From: XYA12-FULL-58-9 sp001798605
GTDB taxonomy: Bacteria; Myxococcota; XYA12-FULL-58-9
Assembly (NCBI GenBank): GCA_036736205.1
Contig: DAINMX010000080.1
Coordinates: 1 to 24,378 of the forward strand
DNA length: 24,378 bases
Direction of reading: 5' to 3'
Made by a program: the position numbers and the translations under genes. Every line of letters starts with the position of its first letter. The stretch's first letter is position 1. Positions 15,201-22,180 of the stretch are shown one piece after another. Under the pieces are notes generated by a model, which saw only the letters and a list, made by a program, of their open reading frames with translations, had not been told where the DNA came from and made no database searches.

Positions 15201-16808
15201 GTGACCACCGACACCACCTCCCCCGGAGCGTTGACGCTCTACCATGAACTGGTGCTCGAGGGACGCGCCCCCAGTGTCGAGAGGTTCTGCGCTCATTTCC
15301 CGGAGGAGCCAAAGCTGCGGGAGCGCATCATCGCTCTCGATAGGCTGCGCGCTGATCTCGGTGCCATGGTGGGGCGACCGCCAGCCGCTGATGTCGAGCC
15401 CCCCGAAGTAATCGGTGGGTTCAAACCATTGAGGCTGTTGGCCGCAGGCGGCATGGGACGAGTGTTCTTGGCGGAGCAGGAGTCCCCGCGCCGGCTGTGC
15501 GCGCTCAAACTGCTCGAGTCGGGATCGCCGGTTACCTTTGAACGATTTCGTCGCGAAGCTGATCTTGCTGCGCGTTTGAATCATCGCGGAATCGCCACGG
15601 TGTTCGCATTTGGTGTCGAGGAGGGCATCGCCTACCTTGCCGCCGAGTTGGTGCACGGATTCACCTTGCGCGAGCTTCTCTCGGCTGCCGACCGGGTGAC
15701 CGTCAACAAGCCTGGAGAGTGGCTCCTCAATGCTTTGCGACAGGTTGCGGAGGGGGCACCGCGCCGTGCTCAACCCTCCTCGCACAGTCCGGTTACTACC
15801 ACCATCGCCCTCGCGGTGCAGATGGCCGAAGCACTTGGCCACGCTCACGAGCGCGGCGTCGTGCACCGCGACGTCAAACCATCGAACGTGATGGTGACCC
15901 TCGATGGATTCACCAAGCTCATTGATTTTGGCATCGCTGTGCCCGTCGACGACGCCAACGACCGCATGACCCGCACGGGCGTGTTCATTGGTTCTCACTC
16001 GTACGCCGCACCAGAACAATTGCGGGGCGAACACAGTGAGGTAGGCCCCTGGACTGACACCTATGCGCTGGCGGCAACTCTGTTTGAGATGTTGGCGCAA
16101 CGTACGCCTTTCGAGGCGGTTACTCTGGTGGACCGCTTGGCTTGCGCCAATCAACCTGTCCCCGTCGGCCCACAGGCGTTCAATCCCGAAGTGCCGCGAC
16201 AACTGGACGCCCTGGTGCGGCGCGCTCTCGATCCGGATCCCCACAAACGATTTCACGACGGCAACGAAATGGCTGAGGCATTGCGTCATTGCCCCACCCA
16301 CCGCTCGTGGGTCCCATCGCCGTCGCCGCATGTGGTTCGCCGATTTGTGCCACAGACGGTGTCTCAGTGGGTCGCGGCGCTCGCGACGGTGGCAGCATTG
16401 TTCACCGGTATCCTCTACGTCGACAGTGTTCAAGAGCGGGAGTCAATCCAACGGGAGTACGACAGCGCTCGGGTGTCAGCTGCCATCGATGTCCTGGCCG
16501 CCGAGCTGCATGGCCGGGAGCTCGCGTTTTGGGGCTGTCTCGAAGCCGTGGAGCTCGTCCCCATTCATCCCAAGGCCGATCGTGGTTTCAAGGTGGCCCT
16601 GACGGTCTCCGCTGGCAGGGTCCTCGCTGCGCGTGTTGTGTCAGCGCCCGTAGGTATTGGCCGGCGCACCGAGTCGTGTCTGTTGCAGGTCTTCTCTGAA
16701 TTGGCGCTGCCCGGTGTGGGACTCGGCCGGCCGTTGGTGCTGGAGGCGGAGGTCGAGTTGCCGATCGCTGGCTCCGACAAGCCGAGCATGCCGAAACGAA
16801 GGCATTGA
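15201..16808 (+). CDS. Membrane-anchored Ser/Thr protein kinase with AgmX/PglI-like tail
   Basis: A 535-residue Hanks-type kinase. Residues 1-65 are a helical N-terminal region of the kind that precedes kinases in Planctomycetes and Myxococcota (ERFCAHFPEEPKLRERI). The kinase domain spans about 73-365: AAGGMGRVF in the Gly-rich loop with the first Gly replaced, Lys103, HRD at 222-224, DFG at 242-244, APEQ at 270-273. An insertion of some 30 residues around 168-198 extends the hinge side. A single membrane helix lies at about 388-407. The tail (430-522) resembles the AgmX/PglI C-terminal domain: Cys446 and Cys493, GRVLAARVVSAPVG, and a closing beta segment; it would be outside the cytoplasmic membrane. 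GTG 15201 is the preferred start, with TTG 15171 an in-frame alternative that overlaps the tandem repeats. It is divergent from a PP2C phosphatase, its likely antagonist. Confidence 0.92.
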   Translation: MTTDTTSPGALTLYHELVLEGRAPSVERFCAHFPEEPKLRERIIALDRLRADLGAMVGRPPAADVEPPEVIGGFKPLRLLAAGGMGRVFLAEQESPRRLCALKLLESGSPVTFERFRREADLAARLNHRGIATVFAFGVEEGIAYLAAELVHGFTLRELLSAADRVTVNKPGEWLLNALRQVAEGAPRRAQPSSHSPVTTTIALAVQMAEALGHAHERGVVHRDVKPSNVMVTLDGFTKLIDFGIAVPVDDANDRMTRTGVFIGSHSYAAPEQLRGEHSEVGPWTDTYALAATLFEMLAQRTPFEAVTLVDRLACANQPVPVGPQAFNPEVPRQLDALVRRALDPDPHKRFHDGNEMAEALRHCPTHRSWVPSPSPHVVRRFVPQTVSQWVAALATVAALFTGILYVDSVQERESIQREYDSARVSAAIDVLAAELHGRELAFWGCLEAVELVPIHPKADRGFKVALTVSAGRVLAARVVSAPVGIGRRTESCLLQVFSELALPGVGLGRPLVLEAEVELPIAGSDKPSMPKRRH

Positions 16809-16827
16809 CGAAGAGCACTGACGCCAA

Positions 16828-16926
16828 CTATTCGACGACGAGGCTGCCCGCTTGGGCGCCGTTATGCTCTCCATTGTTGGTGTTGCCATCAATGTCGACT
16901 ATCGCGAGGTAACGGCCGCAGGCGAT
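16828..16926 (-). pseudogene. Possible remnant of an exported-protein C-terminus
   Basis: A short open stretch of 32 codons ending at TAG 16828 reads GRYLAIVDIDGNTNNGEHNG followed by a Gly/Ala/Val-rich end. It resembles the Asp/Asn/Gly-rich repeats near the C-termini of some exported proteins, such as calcium-binding-like loops. A TGA lies directly upstream in frame (16927-16929), and there is no start codon, so it cannot be an intact gene. It sits in the 156-bp space between two convergent genes. It may be chance; the call rests only on composition. Confidence 0.2.
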
Positions 16927-16932
16927 TCATCT

Positions 16933-16952
16933 GGTGTGGATCTCGTCACACC
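16933..16952. terminator. Small hairpin after the S1-like gene
   Basis: GGTGTG at 16933-16938 pairs perfectly with CACACC at 16947-16952 over an 8-nt loop, 12 bases beyond the stop of the S1-like gene. There is no T-run on either side, so intrinsic termination would be weak. Listed for its position between convergent genes. Confidence 0.25.
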
Positions 16953-16964
16953 CGCCTCCGGAAT

Positions 16965-18476
16965 CTATTTGTTTCGCTTGATCTTTAGCAAATCACCCAA
17001 GGTGCCGAATCCTTTGCCGTTGCCGGACTGCGAACGATTGTAGGCCTCGGCGACCGAGCGTTCCTCCTCCTGGTCGCGAGCGGTCTTTGATACTTTGATG
17101 CGCCCCTGCTCGTCGATAGCGATGACCGAAAGCTCAAGCTCCGTGCCGATGGGAAACTCTCTGAGGAGATCGGTGCCCCGTGTCGTGCCTGTCTCGGCGG
17201 CTGGCAACAGCGCCTTGCCGCCGTCGGCGAGGGAAACAAAAAGGCCGTAGGATTCGATGCGCTCAACCGTTCCCTTGACACGGGCACCGATTCTGATGCT
17301 GGAAGTGTCAACGTCCTTTGGGGTCTCACGCATGGACAGACCGACTCTGCGTTGTTCTGGATCGAAGGACACCACCCGCACGGACACAGTGTCACCTTCA
17401 GTGACGACATCGCGGGGATGGCGGATGCGACGGTCACTCATTTCACTGATGTGAATAAGACCTTGAACGCCGTCGAAGAGCTCAACAAACGCACCAAACT
17501 TTTGCACTCGAACAACCTTGCCTTCGAAACTGCTGCCTTCGTGCAATTTGTCCGCATGGGCGATAAAGGGGTCGGGCAACACGGCTTTCAGTGACAAACC
17601 AATGCGGGGTTGCCCCGGACGTTTGGGATCCTCTTCGATGCGCATGATCTCGACCTCGAGGTCATCACCTTCTTTGACCGCATCCTCGGTTGATTGGACA
17701 TTTCCGTAGGAGAGCTCGGAGATCGGGATGAGGCCATCGATCCCACCCAGGTCTGCGAAAGCACCGAACTTGGCGAGGCGTGTTACCCGCACCTTGCGGC
17801 GTTGCCCGACCTCGAGCTCAGCCAGCAAAGTGCTCGCTTTTTCCTTACGCGCTGCTTGGAGCAGTGCCTTGCGGTTGAGAACGACATTGCGACCGTTCTC
17901 TTTCACCTCCGCGATCAAAAACTCATAAGTCTGGCCCACCATGGCCTGGGCATCTTCGACGAAGTTGATATCGGCTTGGCTGATTGGGCAGAATCCCCGG
18001 GTGCCACCAATGGCGACCTCTAGGCCGCCCTTGTTGGTGCCGGTGACCGTACCTTCGATGGGGATCTGCTTGTTCTTCGCCTGCTCCAACATCACGATAT
18101 CGATGCTGTCGCCGCCGATCTTGCGTCGCAACTCGATGCCGCCCCGTTTGGTGTAGATGAACCCTTCGATCTCGTCTCCGAGGCCAAGGGAGAGCTTGTC
18201 GTGTGCATCGACGAGCTCGCTTTTGAGGATGAACGCTTCCTGGGTGGGACTGATCTGCACGAAGAAAGTGTCAGCGGTGGCGTGAATGATCTTGCCTCCG
18301 ACCTTGTCACCGACCTGGACGCGCAGGGATTCGATGGCTCCGTAGGATTCCAACATCGACGCGAAGTCTTCAGTCTCAACCTCAGGGGCGTCCGAATTGT
18401 TGCTCCGAGCAGGGTCACCGCTTTGGGTCTCGAGTTTGTCTGCGGTCGGATCTTCGAAGTTACGGCTGTCAGTCAT
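16965..18476 (-). CDS. Ribosomal protein S1-like protein with five S1 domains
   Basis: A 503-residue RNA-binding protein of the bacterial S1 family, which helps the 30S subunit load mRNAs. Five S1 (OB-fold) domains are visible at about 55-118, 137-203, 223-297, 314-384 and 396-466. Domains three and four are the most canonical (AKFGAFADLGGIDGLIPISE and QKFGAFVELFDGVQGLIHIS). The first 50 residues are acidic and disordered-looking. The end carries a conserved-looking GTLGDLLKIK. E. coli S1 has six domains and 557 residues, so this may be the housekeeping S1 of this lineage or a paralogue. ATG 18476 has no Shine-Dalgarno sequence, as in E. coli rpsA. The leader contains a duplicated 33-bp element. 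The ferritin gene lies 146 bp upstream on the same strand, which allows read-through but suggests an own promoter. Confidence 0.9.
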   Translation of the reverse strand: MTDSRNFEDPTADKLETQSGDPARSNNSDAPEVETEDFASMLESYGAIESLRVQVGDKVGGKIIHATADTFFVQISPTQEAFILKSELVDAHDKLSLGLGDEIEGFIYTKRGGIELRRKIGGDSIDIVMLEQAKNKQIPIEGTVTGTNKGGLEVAIGGTRGFCPISQADINFVEDAQAMVGQTYEFLIAEVKENGRNVVLNRKALLQAARKEKASTLLAELEVGQRRKVRVTRLAKFGAFADLGGIDGLIPISELSYGNVQSTEDAVKEGDDLEVEIMRIEEDPKRPGQPRIGLSLKAVLPDPFIAHADKLHEGSSFEGKVVRVQKFGAFVELFDGVQGLIHISEMSDRRIRHPRDVVTEGDTVSVRVVSFDPEQRRVGLSMRETPKDVDTSSIRIGARVKGTVERIESYGLFVSLADGGKALLPAAETGTTRGTDLLREFPIGTELELSVIAIDEQGRIKVSKTARDQEEERSVAEAYNRSQSGNGKGFGTLGDLLKIKRNK

Positions 18477-18485
18477 GGGGAAGGT

Positions 18486-18581
18486 CTTGCTCGTTTGTGT
18501 CTCTCGGCGGCAACCGAAGTGGTTGTCGGCGGACGATTTCTACGCACACTTACTCGTTTTGTCCCCTGTGTGGCAACCGAA
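18486..18581 (-). repeat. Duplicated 33-bp element in the S1-like leader
   Basis: On the minus strand, two direct copies both begin TTCGGTTGCC and both end in AACGAG followed by TAAG or CAAG; they occupy 18549-18581 and 18486-18518, are 63 bp apart start to start, and match at 24 of 33 positions. The proximal copy ends nine bases before ATG 18476. A short hairpin, CAACC-GAAGT-GGTTG on the plus strand (18511-18525), overlaps the proximal copy. A -10-like TAGAAA with a GGGACA -35-like hexamer is visible between the copies, at low confidence. The position in an S1-type leader suggests a regulatory element or RNA-binding site. Confidence 0.5.
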
Positions 18582-18622
18582 TGATTTACTCTCGGTTCGG
18601 TGTTCTGCCGGGGATCATCGGG

Positions 18623-19150
18623 TCAGGCGAACGTTGTCCCCGCACCGATTTGGGGCGGAATCACGCGGGTGCTGAGGTCGCGGTCAATCATGAAAAGCCC
18701 GCTCGAGTCTTCTCCCACCAGCTTAAGCCTGGCGATGACCGTCTTGATCGTCGCTTCTTCCTCGACTTGCTCATCGACAAACCACTGGAGCAGGCTCACC
18801 GTTGCGTGGTCCTTCTCACTCTGGGCGAGATCCATGAGCTTGTTGAGTCGCTCTGTCATCTTCTGCTCGTGCGCCAGAGCTGCTGCAAATGTAGCTACAA
18901 TTGAGTCCCATTTTGCTGGCGGTGCCGGGATTGCTTGCAGCACGATGTTGGCATCGCGGTCTGACAAGTAGGTGTGGAACTTGGCCGCGTGGGTGATCTC
19001 CTCGCGGGCCTGCAAGCGCATCCAATGTGTGGCACCCTCGAGGTCGCGGGAGTCGAGGTAGGTGGCCATTGCCAGGTAGATGTAGGCAGACTCAAATTCG
19101 TATTTGAGCTGCTCGTTCAGGGCTTCTTGTAGTTTGGCGGTCAGTGCCAT
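18623..19150 (-). CDS. ftnA: Non-haem ferritin (FtnA type)
   Basis: An iron-storage protein of 175 residues, expected to form a 24-subunit shell in the cytoplasm that oxidises Fe(II) and stores Fe(III). The four-helix core is clear and the ferroxidase residues match the E. coli FtnA pattern with an offset of one: Glu18, Glu51, His54 (REEITHAAKFH), Glu95 (HEQKMTERL), Gln128 and Glu131 (DEQVEEEA). No haem-ligand Met pattern of bacterioferritin is apparent. ATG 19150 is chosen because AAGGAG lies six bases upstream; an ATG seven codons earlier lies before that ribosome site. It is divergent from the oxidase operon. I see no convincing Fur box. Iron handling near aconitase B and several Fe-S proteins may be coincidental. 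Confidence 0.95.
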   Translation of the reverse strand: MALTAKLQEALNEQLKYEFESAYIYLAMATYLDSRDLEGATHWMRLQAREEITHAAKFHTYLSDRDANIVLQAIPAPPAKWDSIVATFAAALAHEQKMTERLNKLMDLAQSEKDHATVSLLQWFVDEQVEEEATIKTVIARLKLVGEDSSGLFMIDRDLSTRVIPPQIGAGTTFA

Positions 19151-19175
19151 GGGTTGCTCCTTCGGTTCCATTATT

Positions 19176-19204
19176 GAGGTAAGTCAGGTGGCACGGGGAG
19201 TCAA
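19176..19204 (-). promoter_or_regulatory. Weak promoter candidate for the ferritin gene
   Basis: TTGACT (reverse strand, 19204-19199) is a good -35 hexamer; a 17-bp spacer leads to TACCTC, a poor -10. Transcription would begin near 19169, leaving about 20 bases before ATG 19150 that include the AAGGAG ribosome site. The other half of this divergent intergenic region (19205-19321) must hold the promoter of the plus-strand operon, but I cannot pick one with confidence. Confidence 0.25.
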
Positions 19205-19321
19205 CAATCATTGAAGGGCAGATGATCATGTTCTTGCTTTTCCAGTTGCTGACAACACGGCATTGAGTTAGCGAGCTGGTTTGTAATAGGCCGTTAGAAC
19301 CCTGGGTACTGAGAGGTTGTG

Positions 19322-20434
19322 ATGTCCGCTGCACCAATGGCATTTCGGTTTCTTTCCCATGAGGACATGTTCAAAGCTGGCGTCGCCAATATGGACGGTT
19401 GCATCGAGGTGATGCAGGAGGTGTTCGACTTGCTGGGGCAGGGCGACTACGTCATGGGCGGCTCGACGCGCAACTCCCATGGCCTTCGCGTCTGGTTTCC
19501 CCTCGAGCCCAAATTTGAAGGGATGCCCAAGGGTGGACCGGACCAACGGTTCATGTCCCTGTCGGGTTATCTCGGCGGTCGATTCAACGTTTGCGGCAAC
19601 AAGTGGTACGGATCAAACGTCCACAACCCTGCCAAACATGGCCTGCCACGGTCTGTCTTGATGATGACTCTCAACGATCCCGAGACGGCTCGTCCGCTCG
19701 CGATCATGGCCGGCAATACCCTGAGCTCGGTGCGCACCGGCGCGGTGGTTGGTTTGGCGGCGCGGTATCTCGCGTGCGAAGACAGTGAGACCCTCGGCGT
19801 GGTCGCGGCAGGGCCGATCAACTCGATCTGCGTCAAGGCGATATTGCGCACGGTGCCGTCCATCAAGAAGGTCGTGGTCTTCGATATCCGTGAGGAAGCC
19901 TCCCGCAAGCTTGCGGACGCGGTGAAGGCTGGTAGTGATATCGAAGTATCGGTGGTGCATGACATGGCCTCGGCGGTGAAAGGGATGGACATCGTCACGT
20001 CTGCGGTCTCCGGGGAGGGGACGCCGCTCATTGAGAATGCGTGGCTCAAGGAGGGGTCTCTTCTGGCGCTGCCAGGCCGTGCGAGAGTCGAGGACGCATA
20101 CCTGCTTTCGTCGCATATCGTGCCCGATTGCTGGGAGATGCAAAAGACCTACAACATTGAGGGCCATCTCATGAAGCCCGGTGAGCGCATGATTCCTCAC
20201 GCTCGTTTGCACGAGATGGTCGCCGATGGGCAAATCGCCGAAGATACCATTCGGGATCTCGGCCAGATTGTGGCGGGCAATGCCATGGTCGACAGGAATT
20301 CCAGCAAGCGGAAGTATTTTCTTTCCAATGGGATGATTCTGCAGGACCTGGCGTGGGGCATGTGCATGTTTCGGCGTGCTGAGGAGATGAATTTGGGACA
20401 GAACATTGTGATGTGGGAACACCCGTCCGCATGA
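19322..20434 (+). CDS. Ornithine cyclodeaminase/tyramine oxidase subunit B-like protein
   Basis: A 370-residue member of the ornithine cyclodeaminase/mu-crystallin superfamily, whose members are NAD(P)-dependent imine reductases, dehydrogenases or cyclodeaminases. It shows the sub-family pattern I associate with proteins annotated as tyramine oxidase subunit B: GDYVMGG, NSHG, GPDQRFM, YLGGRFNV, KWYGSN, GLPRSVLMMTLND, SVRTGAVVGLAARYLA. The dinucleotide loop reads VVAAGPINS where GxGxQ is usual. The start at ATG 19322 has GAGAGG five bases upstream. It is the first gene of a four-gene operon; its stop overlaps the start of the [2Fe-2S] gene in an ATGA. In the context of the downstream oxidase subunits it may reduce or process the imine product; an opine, imino acid or amine pathway is inferred. 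The enzymatic activity is not determined by the sequence. Confidence 0.88.
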   Translation: MSAAPMAFRFLSHEDMFKAGVANMDGCIEVMQEVFDLLGQGDYVMGGSTRNSHGLRVWFPLEPKFEGMPKGGPDQRFMSLSGYLGGRFNVCGNKWYGSNVHNPAKHGLPRSVLMMTLNDPETARPLAIMAGNTLSSVRTGAVVGLAARYLACEDSETLGVVAAGPINSICVKAILRTVPSIKKVVVFDIREEASRKLADAVKAGSDIEVSVVHDMASAVKGMDIVTSAVSGEGTPLIENAWLKEGSLLALPGRARVEDAYLLSSHIVPDCWEMQKTYNIEGHLMKPGERMIPHARLHEMVADGQIAEDTIRDLGQIVAGNAMVDRNSSKRKYFLSNGMILQDLAWGMCMFRRAEEMNLGQNIVMWEHPSA

Positions 20435-20742
20435 AACCGCACCCGAGCCGCTTTGCCCAAAAGGACTCATCCGCGGATATCGAAAGGGTCACGGTGGTTC
20501 TCGATGGCCTGCCGATCCACGTCCCAGCGGGTACGACTGTGGCGGCCGCGCTACTGGGACACGATGATGGCCACTTCTGCCTTTCGACAGCGGATGGCGA
20601 AAGGCGCGGACCGCACTGTTTGATGGGGGTCTGTTTCGAATGCTTGGTGGAGATTGATGGCGTGAAAGATCGCCAAGCATGCTTGGAACCTGTGCGTGAG
20701 GGCATGCGGGTGCGGCGGCAGTATGAGCAGGCCGATGGTTGA
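20431..20742 (+). CDS. Small [2Fe-2S] subunit (HcnA/proline-dehydrogenase type)
   Basis: A 103-residue ferredoxin-like electron-transfer subunit. The cluster ligands are Cys63, Cys68, Cys71 (PHCLMGVCFEC) and Cys84, the pattern of the small subunits of HcnABC hydrogen cyanide synthase and of heteromeric sarcosine, octopine and hydroxyproline dehydrogenases. It begins in ATGA with the stop of the previous gene (ATG 20431) and its stop overlaps the next gene by 8 bp, so translation is likely coupled. The extra N-terminal 15 residues are polar and unremarkable. It would pass electrons between the FAD subunits and an acceptor. It cannot be told from the sequence whether the complex uses glycine, proline-like, opine or other amine substrates. 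Confidence 0.9.
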   Translation: MKPHPSRFAQKDSSADIERVTVVLDGLPIHVPAGTTVAAALLGHDDGHFCLSTADGERRGPHCLMGVCFECLVEIDGVKDRQACLEPVREGMRVRRQYEQADG

Positions 20743-22180
20743 GACTAAGCCCAAACACGACGTCATCGTTGTGGGTGCCGGCCCGGCGGGCCTCGCCTGC
20801 AGCACCGAGCTCGTCGGTCTCGGTGTGAGTGTCGCGGTGGTAGACGAGCAGGGCGAGCCTGGTGGCAACATCTACCGCAATGTCACCCACCTGTCGGCAC
20901 AACAGCGCAAGGTTCTTGGCTTGGACTATACGATCGGCCGAGAGCTGGTCGAGGCATTTTTGGCTGCGGCCCCGGATTACCTACCACGCGCCCACGTGTG
21001 GCAGGCGGAAGCAACAGGGAACGTGTGCCTTTCGCAGAACGGTAAGTCGCGCAAATTGCACGCAGCGTATTTGGTGCTCAGCACCGGTGCCATGGAGCGT
21101 CCGGTGCCATTCCCCGGCTGGACGCTGCCCGGCGTTATGACCTGCGGTGGCATGTCCAATCTGTACAAAGTATCGGGGCTCATCCCTTCGGACCCGGTGG
21201 TTCTCGCTGGCAGTGGGCCGCTCTTGTGGCTGGTTGCCGAGCACCTATTCGTCATGGGAGCGCCTATTGCCGCGATTCTGGACACGTCAACCCGCAAAGG
21301 CGCTGCCTCTGCCGCTCGACATTTGCCCGGTGCCCTTGGACGTCTTGGCTACATGATGAAAGGCCTGGGCATGATGGCTGCTGTGAAACGAGCTGCCAAG
21401 GAGAACAAGACGCCCATCTACCGTGATGTGAAGAATTTGCGCGCCGAGGGGGGGGAGCGCCTAGGAAAGGTGAGAGCAACCAGTGGCACCCAGGACCTCT
21501 GTTTTGACGTCGCGACGCTGCTGGTGCACGAAGGGGTGATTCCAGAGACGGCGCTGTTGCGCCAGGCGGGGTGTGCACACCGGTGGAACCCGGTACAGCG
21601 GTACTGGCATGCCGATGTTGCCGCGGACGGTCGCACGAACTTACCTTCCGTCTTCGTGGCTGGGGATGGTGCCTTTGTCCATGGAGCCAAGTCAGCACAA
21701 CTGAAAGGGCAAAGGACAGCTCTGAGTATTGCCCGCGAGCTTGGTCGCCTCAGCGAGGTAGAGTTCAGAAGCCGCGTCGGCTCGGTGTCCAAAGAACTCG
21801 ACAAGGAGCTGCGGCCGCGGCCATTCATTGATGCCCTCTACGCTCCGCGGGGCGATCTGTTTCACGTTGCCGATGACACGATTGTTTGCCGTTGTGAGGG
21901 AGTCGCCGCGGGAAGAATCCGTGAGGTCGCCCGCACGGGTGTCGTCGACCCTAACGAGATCAAATCAATCATTCGCTGTGGTATGGGGCCGTGTCAGGGC
22001 CGCATGTGCGGTTCAGCCGTGCTGGAGTTGGCTGTCGAAGCCTCCGGTGTCGCCGCAGAACAGATTCGAGCGCTGCGCCAACGGCCTCCCATTAAACCCA
22101 TCAGTCTCGAGGAGCTGGCCGCGGCAGATCTCGACGTCGTAAGTCCTCGGGCGGGACGCGCCGATGAGGAGACGCGATGA
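20735..22180 (+). CDS. FAD/NAD(P)-binding subunit with BFD-like [2Fe-2S] domain (HcnB type)
   Basis: A 481-residue flavoprotein, the large subunit type of HcnB, OoxA and heteromeric proline or hydroxyproline dehydrogenases. A Rossmann FAD motif VGAGPAGLACSTEL follows the short N-terminus; a pyridine-nucleotide-like loop AGSGPLLWL lies mid-protein; GAMERPVPFPGWTLPGVMTCGG is a strong family signature. The C-terminal BFD-like domain binds [2Fe-2S] through Cys385, Cys387, Cys420 and Cys425 (CxC-x32-C-x4-C), with an extra Cys415. ATG 20735 is preferred, overlapping the previous gene by 8 bp; ATG 20723 is in frame. It ends in ATGA with the next gene. It is expected to pair with the DAO-like and small Fe-S subunits and be cytoplasmic or membrane-associated. 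Confidence 0.93.
   Translation: MVETKPKHDVIVVGAGPAGLACSTELVGLGVSVAVVDEQGEPGGNIYRNVTHLSAQQRKVLGLDYTIGRELVEAFLAAAPDYLPRAHVWQAEATGNVCLSQNGKSRKLHAAYLVLSTGAMERPVPFPGWTLPGVMTCGGMSNLYKVSGLIPSDPVVLAGSGPLLWLVAEHLFVMGAPIAAILDTSTRKGAASAARHLPGALGRLGYMMKGLGMMAAVKRAAKENKTPIYRDVKNLRAEGGERLGKVRATSGTQDLCFDVATLLVHEGVIPETALLRQAGCAHRWNPVQRYWHADVAADGRTNLPSVFVAGDGAFVHGAKSAQLKGQRTALSIARELGRLSEVEFRSRVGSVSKELDKELRPRPFIDALYAPRGDLFHVADDTIVCRCEGVAAGRIREVARTGVVDPNEIKSIIRCGMGPCQGRMCGSAVLELAVEASGVAAEQIRALRQRPPIKPISLEELAAADLDVVSPRAGRADEETR

Noticed and set aside
15168..16433. 421-codon minus-strand frame opposite the kinase
   Set aside because: The plus-strand kinase motifs explain this region; the antisense frame is His/Arg-rich without recognisable motifs.
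16852..17043. 63-codon plus-strand frame after the kinase
   Set aside because: It overlaps the 3' end of the S1-like gene and has no ribosome site or homology.
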